Source of the DNA: Gimesia chilikensis
GTDB lineage: Bacteria; Planctomycetota; Planctomycetia; Planctomycetales; Planctomycetaceae
Direction: 5' to 3'
DNA length: 64,000 bases
Assembly (NCBI RefSeq): GCF_007744075.1
Contig: NZ_CP036266.1
Location: forward strand, 7,468,564 to 7,532,563
Shown here: positions 42,971-51,705 of the stretch, one piece after another
How positions within the stretch are numbered: position 1 is the first letter of the stretch
How the letters are laid out: each line of letters starts with the position of its first letter
Made by a program: the position numbers and the translations under genes
Notes under the pieces: model-generated
What the model saw: the letters and a program-made list of their open reading frames with translations, nothing else
The model's database searches: none
What the model was told of the DNA's origin: nothing

Positions 42971-43819
42971 ATGATGACCGATGAAAAAGTGTTAATTCAG
43001 GTGGGCCACAGTCCCGATCCGGACGATGCCTTTATGTTCCATGCCCTGGCCAATGACAAAATCGAAACTGGTAAGTATCGATTCACTCATGAGTTACAGG
43101 ATATTGAAACGCTCAACCAGCGTGCCTTCAACGCGGAACTGGAACTGACCGCCGTCAGTCTCCACGGCTACGCTTACCTGACCGACACCTATGCGATCTG
43201 CTCCTGTGGTGCCTCCATGGGCGACAAATACGGCCCCATGGTCGTGGCCCGCGAAGAGTGGAGCATCGACGATCTCCGCGGCAAAAAAATCGCCATCCCC
43301 GGCAAGCTGACCACCGCCTTCCTGGCCCTCAAGCTCCTGCTGGGCGATGATTTTGAATACGAAGAACACCCCTTCGATGAAATCCTGAACCTGGTCGAAC
43401 AGGGTAAATTTGACGCCGGCCTGATCATTCACGAAGGTCAGCTGACCTACGCCAACCAGGGACTCAAACTGGTCGTTGACCTGGGTGAGTGGTGGTACGA
43501 AGAAACCGGTCTCCCCCTGCCGCTGGGTGCCAACGCCATCCGCAAAGACCTCGGTCAGGAAATGATGGAAGAAGTCACTGCGATCCTCAAACGGAGCATT
43601 GAGTACGGCCTGGAACACCGCGACGAAGCCCTCGATCACGCCCTGAAATACGGTCGCGATCTCAACCGGGGCAGTGCCGACAAGTTCGTAGGCATGTACG
43701 TCAACGACTGGACCCTCGATTTCGGCGAAAAGGGACGCGAAGCAGTCGCGACTCTGCTCAACCGCGGTTATGAAGCCGGAATCATTCCGAATCCCGTCAA
43801 ACTGGAATTCATCGGTTAA
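42971..43819 (+). CDS. mqnD: 1,4-dihydroxy-6-naphthoate synthase (futalosine pathway)
   Basis: 282 residues of the periplasmic-binding-protein-like MqnA/MqnD family. GHSPDPDDAFMFHALA near residues 12-27 matches the MqnD N-terminal motif, and IAIPGKLTTAFLALKLLLGD near 107-126 the ligand-binding core. GLPLPLGANAIRKDLG is also typical. MqnD converts cyclic de-hypoxanthinyl futalosine to dihydroxynaphthoate for menaquinone. No other mqn gene is in the window. No signal peptide is seen, so it is cytosolic. It heads a run of five same-strand genes with small gaps. Confidence 0.88.
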   Translation: MMTDEKVLIQVGHSPDPDDAFMFHALANDKIETGKYRFTHELQDIETLNQRAFNAELELTAVSLHGYAYLTDTYAICSCGASMGDKYGPMVVAREEWSIDDLRGKKIAIPGKLTTAFLALKLLLGDDFEYEEHPFDEILNLVEQGKFDAGLIIHEGQLTYANQGLKLVVDLGEWWYEETGLPLPLGANAIRKDLGQEMMEEVTAILKRSIEYGLEHRDEALDHALKYGRDLNRGSADKFVGMYVNDWTLDFGEKGREAVATLLNRGYEAGIIPNPVKLEFIG

Positions 43820-43873
43820 GACTTCAGTCGCTCCCGTGATTGAATCGTAGAGAGATAGAGAAGGTGGTATGCG

Positions 43874-44671
43874 ATGAGTGAATCAAACTCATCCGGATAT
43901 TTACAGACATTGTTCGGTCTGTCCGGCAAAACGGCGACCGTCATCGGTGGTACCGGAGTTCTGGGGGGCGCCATTGCAGACGCCCTGGCCCAGGCCGGCG
44001 CCCATGTCATTATCGTGGGACGTAACCAGGAAAACGGCGACGGTCGCGTAAAGCTGATCAAAGATCTGGGCGGCAGTGCCGAGTTCTTCCAGGCCGATTC
44101 CACAAACCGTGCTGATCTGGAAGCAATCATCGCACACCTTAAGGCCAGTGATCGGACCCCCGATATCCTGGTCAACGGTGCCGGCATCAACGCGGCGACA
44201 CCCTTCCTCGAAATCAGCGACAAAGAGTGGGACGACATCTTCCGTGTCAACCTGCTCAGCGTGAAAGTCGCCTGCCAGGTCTTCGGCGAAGCCATGCTCA
44301 AGCAGGAAATCCCCGGCTCGATCATAAACATCGCCTCCATGAGTGCCATTACTCCACTCTCACGCGTCTTCACTTATTCCGCCTCGAAGGCCGCTGTGCT
44401 CAACCTGACACAGAACCTGGCCCGCGAATGGGCCGAACAGGGTGTACGGGTCAACGCACTCTCTCCCGGCTTCTTTCCTGCCGAACAGAACCGAAAAGTG
44501 CTGACACCCGAACGCGTAAAGAGTATTATGAATCATACACCCGCCCAGCGATTCGGCGATCCCGAGGAACTGGCAGGGGCGGTCCTGCTAATGGCCTCCG
44601 GTAAGGCCGGCAGCTTCATCACCGGCACCAACATCGCCGTGGATGGCGGTTTTTCCTGCATGACCATCTGA
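43874..44671 (+). CDS. Short-chain dehydrogenase/reductase (SDR), first of two
   Basis: 265 residues. The NAD(P)-binding motif is TVIGGTGVLGGAIADALA near 22-39, the structural motif is VNGAGIN, and the catalytic Ser-Tyr-Lys is in IINIASMSA and FTYSASKAA. VDGGFSCMTI at the end is the usual SDR close. The substrate is unknown, though the closest general look is that of sugar-acid or keto-acid reductases (uronate-type SDR). It lies 54 bases after mqnD and 36 before nadB on the same strand. Confidence 0.88.
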   Translation: MSESNSSGYLQTLFGLSGKTATVIGGTGVLGGAIADALAQAGAHVIIVGRNQENGDGRVKLIKDLGGSAEFFQADSTNRADLEAIIAHLKASDRTPDILVNGAGINAATPFLEISDKEWDDIFRVNLLSVKVACQVFGEAMLKQEIPGSIINIASMSAITPLSRVFTYSASKAAVLNLTQNLAREWAEQGVRVNALSPGFFPAEQNRKVLTPERVKSIMNHTPAQRFGDPEELAGAVLLMASGKAGSFITGTNIAVDGGFSCMTI

Positions 44672-44707
44672 GATTCTTCCCGACAACGAGTTTAAGGAGC
44701 ACCCGAC

Positions 44708-46327
44708 TTGGATCCGATTCAGATTGAACCTGGTCAACGCTACCTCGCTCGTATCAATCCCAAGCGGATTCCGCACATCTTCACCGACGTCCTGATTATC
44801 GGGGGTGGGATCGCCGGCTGCCGCGCTGCACTGGAAATCGATCCCCGCCTCGAAACGATCATCGTCAACAAAGGCAAAGTCACACAGTCCAACAGTGCCT
44901 ATGCCCAGGGCGGAATTGCCGGTGTGCTCGATCCCCTGGACAACATCACCAACCACGTGCAGGATACGCTCGCCGCCGGCAAGGATCTCTGTGATCCCGA
45001 ACTGGTGGAATACGTCTGCACCGAGGCCCCCCGACACATTCAGGAACTGATCGAAATCGGGGCCGATTTCGATACACAGGATGGCAAAATCGCACTCACC
45101 AAAGAGGGGGGGCACAGCCATCGACGCGTCGCGCATGCCCTGGGCGATGCCACCGGAAAAGAAATCATGCGGGCCCTGGTCGCCGCCGTCCAGAGCCGTC
45201 CCAATATTCAGACCTGGATGAAAACCCCCACACTCGACCTGGTCACCGAAGACGGTCAGTGCCGCGGTGCTATCATCTGGAACCGCTACCACGGCAAGTC
45301 ACTCGTCTGGGCCAAGCAGGTCATCCTCGCTACCGGTGGTGCGGGCTGTCTGTTCCGTGAAACGACGAATCCCCCGCTGGCGACCGGCGATGGACACGCC
45401 CTGGCCTTCCGCGCCGGTGCCCGCCTGCAGGACATGGAGTTCATGCAGTTCCACCCCACGGTGCTTTATATCGCCGGGGGGGCCCGCTACCTGGTCTCCG
45501 AAGCCGTCCGGGGCGAAGGCGCCTACCTCAGGGACTGTAACGGCGTACGTTTCATGGAAGAGTACCACCCCGACCTGGAACTCGCGCACCGCGACATTGT
45601 CAGTCGGGCCATTACCGACCGCATGCTGAAAACCAGTCACTCCTGCGTCTACCTCGACCTGCGGCACCTCGACAAAAATCTGGTCAAAGAACGCTTCCCC
45701 AACATCAGCAAGGTCTGTGCGGGTTTCGGCCTGGACCTGTCTAAAGATCAGATCCCGGTTCGCCCCGGAGCCCACTACATGATTGGCGGCGTCAAAACCG
45801 ATCTGCAGGCGCGAACTTCAGTGCCTCACCTCTGGGCCGCCGGCGAAGTCACATCCACCGGTCTGCACGGCAGTAACCGACTCGCATCCAACAGCCTGCT
45901 GGAAGGCATGATCTTCGGTTCGGCAGCCGGCAAAGGCGCTTCCACAGCAGCCCTCAGCATGCCCGATCAATACTCCGCATCGCTGCTGCCCGAATGGGAA
46001 ACCGAAAAACGCTCGGACGAAGACCTCAACAGTAAGGACTTAAGGAACTCGCTGGCCAGCCTCATGTGGCGGGATGTCGGCATCACCCGCAGCGCGGACT
46101 CGCTGCAGAACGCGCAGGACAAAGTCGATTTCTGGAGCCGCTATGTCGTCGATCGCGAATTCAAAGCACTCCCCGGCTGGGAACTGCAGAACATGCTGCT
46201 CGTCTCTCAACTGATGATTACCTCTGCCATTGAACGACGCGAAAGCCGCGGAGTACACTATCGAAGTGACTTCCCGGAAACAGATCCGGCTTTCCAGAAA
46301 CATATTTCCGTGATCTCAACCAGCTGA
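44708..46327 (+). CDS. nadB: L-aspartate oxidase
   Basis: 539 residues starting at a TTG (44708) with AAGGAG about 8 bases upstream. No better ATG is in range. FAD-binding GGGIAGCRAALEID near residues 36-49, TQSNSAYAQGGIAGVLDP with the substrate-binding region, EGGHSHRRVAHALGDATGKE, LATGGAGCLFRETTNP and GSNRLASNSLLEGMIFG are all characteristic of NadB. The enzyme oxidises L-aspartate to iminoaspartate for NAD synthesis, with fumarate or oxygen as acceptor. NadA and NadC are not in the window. It shares a transcript with mqnD and SDR genes in all likelihood. The initiator TTG would lower translation. Confidence 0.95.
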   Translation: MDPIQIEPGQRYLARINPKRIPHIFTDVLIIGGGIAGCRAALEIDPRLETIIVNKGKVTQSNSAYAQGGIAGVLDPLDNITNHVQDTLAAGKDLCDPELVEYVCTEAPRHIQELIEIGADFDTQDGKIALTKEGGHSHRRVAHALGDATGKEIMRALVAAVQSRPNIQTWMKTPTLDLVTEDGQCRGAIIWNRYHGKSLVWAKQVILATGGAGCLFRETTNPPLATGDGHALAFRAGARLQDMEFMQFHPTVLYIAGGARYLVSEAVRGEGAYLRDCNGVRFMEEYHPDLELAHRDIVSRAITDRMLKTSHSCVYLDLRHLDKNLVKERFPNISKVCAGFGLDLSKDQIPVRPGAHYMIGGVKTDLQARTSVPHLWAAGEVTSTGLHGSNRLASNSLLEGMIFGSAAGKGASTAALSMPDQYSASLLPEWETEKRSDEDLNSKDLRNSLASLMWRDVGITRSADSLQNAQDKVDFWSRYVVDREFKALPGWELQNMLLVSQLMITSAIERRESRGVHYRSDFPETDPAFQKHISVISTS

Positions 46328-46376
46328 GCAACCCCTACACAACCACGGCCCCGAAACAACCACAGGAAGGGACATC

Positions 46377-47150
46377 ATGCTGCCAGGCATCAAACTGTTT
46401 GATCTAACCGGACGCGCTGCCATCATCACCGGAGGTTCCAAAGGACTCGGTTCCGCCATGGCCGAAGGCCTTGCTTCAGCAGGTGCGAACGTTCTGTTGA
46501 CCAGTCGGCATGCAGAAGAAGCAGCAGAAACCGCAGCTCAGATTGAAGCCGACTACGGCACTAAAGCGATCGGCATCGCAGCCGATGTCACCGATCCGGA
46601 ACAGGTCGCCGCGATGACCGAACGGGCCATCTCGGAGTTCGGCAGGATCGACATTCTGATCAACAACGCGGGCATCAACATCCGTGGTCCCATCGATGAA
46701 CTCACACTGGAAGAATTCGAGGAAGTCCAGAAAGTGAATGTCACCGGTCCCTGGCTCTGTGTCCGGTCGGTCGTCCCCCATATGAAAAAAGCCGGCTACG
46801 GTCGCATCATCAACATGGCCAGCACACTCGGTCTGGTCGGGCTCTCCAACCGCACACCCTATACCGCCAGCAAAGGCGCCATGGTCCAGATGACGCGGGC
46901 CATGGGCCTGGAGTTCTGCGAGCATGGCATCACCTGCAACGCGATCTGTCCCGGTCCGTTTCTCACTCCCATGAATCAGCCGTTCGCCGAGACCGAAGAA
47001 ATCAAGAAATTCATCGTCGGTGCCGTCGCCATGAACCGCTGGGCACAAATGGAAGAGATCCAGGGGGCAGCAATCTTCCTCGCCAGCAATGCATCCAGCT
47101 ACATGACCGGCAGTATGGTCACCGTCGATGGTGGCTGGACCGCACGTTAG
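46377..47150 (+). CDS. Short-chain dehydrogenase/reductase (SDR), second of two
   Basis: 257 residues. IITGGSKGLGSAMAEGLA near residues 15-32 is the cofactor motif, DILINNAGINIRGP the N-N-A-G motif, and IINMASTLGL with TPYTASKGAM supplies Ser, Tyr and Lys. SYMTGSMVTVDGGWTA is a typical end. It resembles 3-oxoacyl-ACP reductase or gluconate 5-dehydrogenase type SDRs, and the two cannot be separated by eye. It is not a close copy of the other SDR. It sits between nadB (49-base gap) and the LRR gene (16-base gap). Confidence 0.88.
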   Translation: MLPGIKLFDLTGRAAIITGGSKGLGSAMAEGLASAGANVLLTSRHAEEAAETAAQIEADYGTKAIGIAADVTDPEQVAAMTERAISEFGRIDILINNAGINIRGPIDELTLEEFEEVQKVNVTGPWLCVRSVVPHMKKAGYGRIINMASTLGLVGLSNRTPYTASKGAMVQMTRAMGLEFCEHGITCNAICPGPFLTPMNQPFAETEEIKKFIVGAVAMNRWAQMEEIQGAAIFLASNASSYMTGSMVTVDGGWTAR

Positions 47151-47166
47151 AGATACAGGAGACAGC

Positions 47167-48075
47167 ATGAGTTCCCCGGATGACAGCCCGTCGATCAAGC
47201 AGGCCGACCAAGTCAGACGGACTCTTTTCAAACGGCCCCTGTTCATCGTTCTGTTCCTGCTGGGGACTCTGATGGCCTACTCGCTGTTTCTGATCGTCAT
47301 GTTCCACGAGCGGGTCGCCTTCTTTCAGAAACACGGGGCCCACCTGGAAACCGAATTTCGTAATTCCCGGGGCGAATTGATCCGCGGTGGTTTCGAAAAC
47401 GCTCCTGCGAAACATTTCATCCCCGGACCGTTACTGCGTTATCAACGCTCCATCGACGGAGCGCATCTCGCGCGGTCCGCGCAGCTCAGCGATTCAGAAA
47501 TCGACCAACTCTTCCAGCAACTCACGAATTTTCCACAGCTCAAATGGTTAACGCTGGAAGGTTTCCACATCAACCAGCCACGGGCGCGCGCCCTGGCTCG
47601 ATTAACGAAACTCGAAGATCTCGCACTGCGGTTTTGTACGATTGACGAAACCTGCCTCGCCACGCTGCTGGGACAGAACGGTCTCCAGCACGTCAGCCTG
47701 GCCAACTCGAAATTTGATGAAAGCGAGCTCGCGATCTTCCATCAACAGCCCGCACAGAAAACGCTGCGCTCGCTCTCTCTGTCGAACTGCCAGGTCACAG
47801 ATCAGACCGCGAAACTGATCGCTGGCTGCAACCAACTCGCCTTCCTCGAACTGGACGGGACCCGCATCAGCGACCAGGGCGTCAAAATTCTCGCCCGGCT
47901 TCCCCGCCTCGAGGTGCTCATTCTGGATCATACCAATGTGACTGATGCCGGCGTCGCCTATCTCTCTGGCACGCCTCAACTTGTCGAGCTCAGCCTCAGT
48001 AACACCGACGCCTCGGACGAAATGCTGGAATCGTTACAACTGGAAATACCCGCATTGCGGGTCTCCGACGATTGA
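47167..48075 (+). CDS. Membrane-anchored leucine-rich-repeat protein
   Basis: 302 residues from the ATG at 47167, chosen because CAGGAG precedes it. The frame is open to 47128 inside the SDR gene. One membrane helix lies at about 23-45 (PLFIVLFLLGTLMAYSLFLI). From about 105 to the end there are LRR units of the bacterial type: LPQLKWLTLEGF-like FPQLKWLTLEGFHI, LEDLALRFCTIDE, TLRSLSLSNCQVTDQTAKLI, LAFLELDGTRISDQGVKIL and LEVLILDHTNVTDAGVAYL. The repeats probably face the periplasm and bind a partner. It is the last gene of the mqnD-nadB run. No enzymatic motif is seen. Confidence 0.85.
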   Translation: MSSPDDSPSIKQADQVRRTLFKRPLFIVLFLLGTLMAYSLFLIVMFHERVAFFQKHGAHLETEFRNSRGELIRGGFENAPAKHFIPGPLLRYQRSIDGAHLARSAQLSDSEIDQLFQQLTNFPQLKWLTLEGFHINQPRARALARLTKLEDLALRFCTIDETCLATLLGQNGLQHVSLANSKFDESELAIFHQQPAQKTLRSLSLSNCQVTDQTAKLIAGCNQLAFLELDGTRISDQGVKILARLPRLEVLILDHTNVTDAGVAYLSGTPQLVELSLSNTDASDEMLESLQLEIPALRVSDD

Positions 48076-48310
48076 GACACCTGAACCTGCACTGAATCCA
48101 CACATATTGACTGATCTTCCATACCCAGTGTACTTCCCCGCGCGATTTCTCCAATCTGCTTAACCAGAACTCGGTCCCCGGGCCAGACTCGAATTTGTGG
48201 CGTTTTCTAAACTCTATTTACTCTTACGAGATAATCCTGTCCTAATTTTGTGTATCTCCATGTTTTACCCCCGCCGTAAAATAGTCCCCAAGGCAAAAGA
48301 AAACAGAAAC

Positions 48311-49939
48311 ATGATCTATCATAAATCCAAGGTGCTCATTGTCGACGACTCGGAAGTCGTACGGCATATCCTCTCCAAAGCTCTGACGCCGGAAGGTTAC
48401 ACAATCTATTCGGCCGTCGATGGTGAGGATGGCTGGCGAAAGATCAACGACTTGCAGCCAGACATCGTGCTGCTCGATGTGGAAATGCCGACCCGCAACG
48501 GATTTGACGTCCTCCGCGAAGTCCGTGAAAACTTCAAAGCGGAAGAAATCGCTGTCATCATGGTCACCACACAGAGTGATGGCAAAGGGATTGCCCGTGC
48601 CTTTGAAGAGGGTGCCTTCGACTACATCCCCAAACCGGCCACCGAATCGGAAATCAAGGCGCGGGTCCGCAACGCCATCCGTGCAATTCACCTCCTGCGT
48701 GAACAGAAACATCTCCGGCAACAGGCCGAAGCCGCCAACCAGTCCAAGAGCGCCTTCCTGGCCAACATGAGCCATGAAATCCGTACTCCCATGACGGCCA
48801 TTCTCGGCTACACCGAAATCCTGGAACTCGAAGCCCGCACACATCAGATGCCGGAACTGTTCCTCGATTCGCTGGATACCATCCGCCGCAACGGCGGTCA
48901 CCTGATGGAACTCATCAACGACATCCTGGACCTCTCCAAAATTGAAGCAGGCAAACTCGATGTCGAATCCATCGCCTGCTCGCCACAGACCATCGTGGAA
49001 GAAGTCATGGAACTCGTGCAGGTTCGGGCCGAAGCCAAGGGGCTCAAGCTCGAAGCAGACTTCAAATTCCCCCTGCCCGCACAAATCCATTCCGACCCGA
49101 CCCGCATCCGCCAGATTCTGATCAACCTCATTGGCAATGCGATCAAGTTCACGGAAGTCGGCACGATTCGCCTGGAAACCGAACTCCTGCAGGCACCCTA
49201 CGACGAACCGCAAATCCAATTCACGATCGTCGACCAGGGTATCGGCATGTCGGAAGCGCAGATGACAAATCTGTTCCGTCCCTTCAGCCAGGCCGATTCG
49301 TCCACGTCCCGCAAATACGGGGGAACCGGACTGGGACTGACCATCTGCAAACGACTGGCCAACATCCTCGGTGGTGACATCTCCGTTCAGAGTGAACTCA
49401 ACCATGGTTCCCGCTTCTCCGCAACCGTGCGGACTGGCAGCCTGGCTGAAATCGAACTGCTCCACGAACTGCACGATACACAAGGGGATTCATCGACAGC
49501 TGCAGTAAACGATAAAACAACCACTACAGAAGAATCCCCGCTGCGTGGTAAACATGTCCTGCTGGCAGAAGACGGCCCGGATAACCAGAAGCTGATCTCC
49601 TTTATCCTCAAGAAAGCGGGCGCTGAAGTGTGTCTGGCCGCAAATGGTGAAGAGGCCTACCAGGCCGCGATCCAGGAAATGGAACGAGGCACCCTCTTCG
49701 ATGTGATCCTCATGGACATGCAGATGCCCATTCTCGACGGCTACAGTGCCACACGCAAAGTCCGCGACGTTGGTTACACAGGCCCGATCATCTCACTCAC
49801 CGCCAATGCGATGGAAGGCGACCGGGAGAGATGCCTGGCCGTCGGCTGTAACGATCATATCACCAAACCCATCGATCGTCGGCAACTCGTCGAAATGATT
49901 TCCGAACTCTCTGAGTCCTCCGAACTCTGTCTCTCCTGA
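48311..49939 (+). CDS. Soluble hybrid histidine kinase (receiver-HisKA-HATPase-receiver)
   Basis: About 542 residues from the ATG at 48311. Earlier in-frame starts up to 48197 are possible and the ribosome site is weak. An N-terminal receiver ([37 protein letters not shown]) is joined by a short helix to a HisKA domain with the phosphorylated His in [19 protein letters not shown] near 150. The ATPase domain shows [21 protein letters not shown] and [16 protein letters not shown] second receiver ([33 protein letters not shown]) closes the protein. No transmembrane or sensor domain is present, so the input probably arrives through the first receiver. No partner regulator is adjacent. Confidence 0.93.
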   Translation: MIYHKSKVLIVDDSEVVRHILSKALTPEGYTIYSAVDGEDGWRKINDLQPDIVLLDVEMPTRNGFDVLREVRENFKAEEIAVIMVTTQSDGKGIARAFEEGAFDYIPKPATESEIKARVRNAIRAIHLLREQKHLRQQAEAANQSKSAFLANMSHEIRTPMTAILGYTEILELEARTHQMPELFLDSLDTIRRNGGHLMELINDILDLSKIEAGKLDVESIACSPQTIVEEVMELVQVRAEAKGLKLEADFKFPLPAQIHSDPTRIRQILINLIGNAIKFTEVGTIRLETELLQAPYDEPQIQFTIVDQGIGMSEAQMTNLFRPFSQADSSTSRKYGGTGLGLTICKRLANILGGDISVQSELNHGSRFSATVRTGSLAEIELLHELHDTQGDSSTAAVNDKTTTTEESPLRGKHVLLAEDGPDNQKLISFILKKAGAEVCLAANGEEAYQAAIQEMERGTLFDVILMDMQMPILDGYSATRKVRDVGYTGPIISLTANAMEGDRERCLAVGCNDHITKPIDRRQLVEMISELSESSELCLS

Positions 49940-49962
49940 CAAGGCGTGAAGCTGATCTCAAT

Positions 49963-50016
49963 AAAAAAGCCGAGTCACCCTGGATCGCTCGCAGGGTGAA
50001 CCGGCTTTTCTTGTTT
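49963..50016. terminator. Bidirectional intrinsic terminator
   Basis: AAAAGCCG and TCACCCTG on the left pair with CAGGGTGA and CGGCTTTT on the right, with an A-run before and a T-rich stretch after. It serves both the kinase gene (plus) and the convergent oxidoreductase gene (minus). Confidence 0.88.
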
Positions 50017-50027
50017 CAAGCTAACTG

Positions 50028-51074
50028 CTAGTCCTTCAGCGCTGCCAGCTTCTTCAACGCTGCCTGATGCGCCTGTTGATACACATCCTTAAGTGCAACG
50101 GGCTGACCACCGTTGGTTTTACTCTGATCCGCAGCTGACATGAACGTATAGATCTCCATCGTCTCCGCCGGACTCACCGGAGCCTTCCCGGTCTGGAAGA
50201 ATTTCACCACTTCCACCAGCAACGGTTCGTATCCGCTGAAACTGCCAATCGGGGCAATCCCCTTACTCCCGTAGACCGTTCCGCCGTAACCTCCCTGGTA
50301 GCCGTTGTTCTCTTTTCGACGTCCGCGGAACGTACCGATCCGGCCGTCTTTCCAGGTCCCCACTGCCAGATCCGTATTCGGCGTATTGACGCGGACCACC
50401 GTTTCACAGCCCGGCCCCATGATCGTATACAGCGTTTCAACGCCGTGAATTCCATACCAGTAAAAATCGGGATGGGTGCTTTCCATCGGACAGGGACTGA
50501 AGGCATCACAGCCAATGATCTCACCCACCACACCGCTGTTAATCTTCTTCGCACCATCGGTGTATCGCAGTGATGAAGAACTGAAGACCGGGGTCTTGTA
50601 CTGTTTCGCCGCCTCATAAATGGCAATCACATCCGTCAGATCACCGGCGACCGGCTTGTCGACAAACAGAGGCTTCCCCGCTTTGAGCACGGGTAATGCC
50701 TGTTCGAGGTGCACGCGACCATCGTTGCTCTCCAGCAGCACCACATCGACCTCATCCAGCAACGCTTCAATACTGGGTACAATCTTCACCCCCTGTACCG
50801 TCACCTGCTCGGTGATCTGGGGAACGGATTCCACGCTCTCCTTGATGTCTCGACTCCCCTGAGGATAAGCGGCGACCACGCGACAGGCTTTGAACTCGGG
50901 AAACTTCGGCTCCGCGCTGTTCAATATTTTCGTGAAGTTACTCGAATGCGAAGTATCCAGGCCAATGATGCCGATCTTCAGCGGTTTCGTTTCCTCCGCA
51001 AATGAAACCTGCGTCACACAGCAACAAAGGATCAGACAGACAGCCACACACAGGTAACCACGTAACAACGTCAT
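50028..51074 (-). CDS. Secreted Gfo/Idh/MocA family oxidoreductase
   Basis: 348 residues with an N-terminal signal peptide (YLCVAVCLILCCCVTQVSFA), so it acts outside the cytosol. A Rossmann domain follows (LKIGIIGLDTSHSSNFTKIL) with KPLFVDKPVAGDLTDVIAIY, where the usual EKP is DKP. The C-terminal domain is of the GFO_IDH_MocA_C type. The G-x-G-x-x-G motif is changed to IGLDTSH, so NAD(P) binding could be altered. Secreted members of this family are frequent in planctomycetes, with sugar or polyol substrates. The stop-start junction with the VOC-like gene overlaps by four bases (51071-51074), so the two are one operon. Confidence 0.85.
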   Translation of the reverse strand: MTLLRGYLCVAVCLILCCCVTQVSFAEETKPLKIGIIGLDTSHSSNFTKILNSAEPKFPEFKACRVVAAYPQGSRDIKESVESVPQITEQVTVQGVKIVPSIEALLDEVDVVLLESNDGRVHLEQALPVLKAGKPLFVDKPVAGDLTDVIAIYEAAKQYKTPVFSSSSLRYTDGAKKINSGVVGEIIGCDAFSPCPMESTHPDFYWYGIHGVETLYTIMGPGCETVVRVNTPNTDLAVGTWKDGRIGTFRGRRKENNGYQGGYGGTVYGSKGIAPIGSFSGYEPLLVEVVKFFQTGKAPVSPAETMEIYTFMSAADQSKTNGGQPVALKDVYQQAHQAALKKLAALKD

Positions 51075-51415
51075 GATGTCAGTTCTCCAAATTCGGTACC
51101 CTCTGAGAACTCCATGAATTCATAGACGGCACCATCGATCAACACAAAAACCACTTTCAGATTCTCCATCGCCTGGAACGGCCCCAGCAGAACGTGCAAG
51201 CCGTCTATTTCTTTATCGATATCAGGCACCTTAAAGGCGATGTGCGGCTGACAACGAACCGGTCCGGTGACCGGCGTATCGGGCTCGAACCTGAGATATT
51301 CGATTTTATAAGGATGCTCATTCGGGTTGGTGACATACACCTTTGTTTCTTCCACGTAGATTTCGCCCGGCTGTGGATCGTCGGTAATCACACCCACATG
51401 ATGAAACTCTCGCAT
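51071..51415 (-). CDS. VOC-like (glyoxalase fold) small protein
   Basis: 114 residues. EFHHVGVITDDPQPGEIY at the start and CQPHIAFKVPDIDKEIDGL in the middle have the glyoxalase/bleomycin-resistance pattern, with His in FHHVG and PHIAF and Glu in VYEFMEF as possible metal ligands. It forms a single VOC module pair. The protein is cytosolic, unlike the secreted oxidoreductase it overlaps by four bases downstream. The pairing suggests a common pathway, perhaps for a sugar-derived substrate. The specific reaction is unknown. Confidence 0.75.
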   Translation of the reverse strand: MREFHHVGVITDDPQPGEIYVEETKVYVTNPNEHPYKIEYLRFEPDTPVTGPVRCQPHIAFKVPDIDKEIDGLHVLLGPFQAMENLKVVFVLIDGAVYEFMEFSEGTEFGELTS

Positions 51416-51705
51416 GGCAGCTCCTTAAGCTGGGGGACTTCGAACCGGCTTCAGGCAGCCGGGTTCGCAGACATCGATTCTACCGGCACCGATGCGTCCG
51501 ATCAAAGGGATGCTGCGGAAATGATGCGTTTCGGCAACATCACAGCCCGCACCTGAAACACATGATCCGCTCGATTACCGCAAAAGTCCCTGTTCCCCTC
51601 TTGTCATCCCTCGTGTTTGCCCCGCACAATATTTTCTCCTCTCCTCAACAAAAGACTGCCGCGAAATCACGCTTCTTCCGGATACCGTGACCACAGCCAA
51701 CACCC

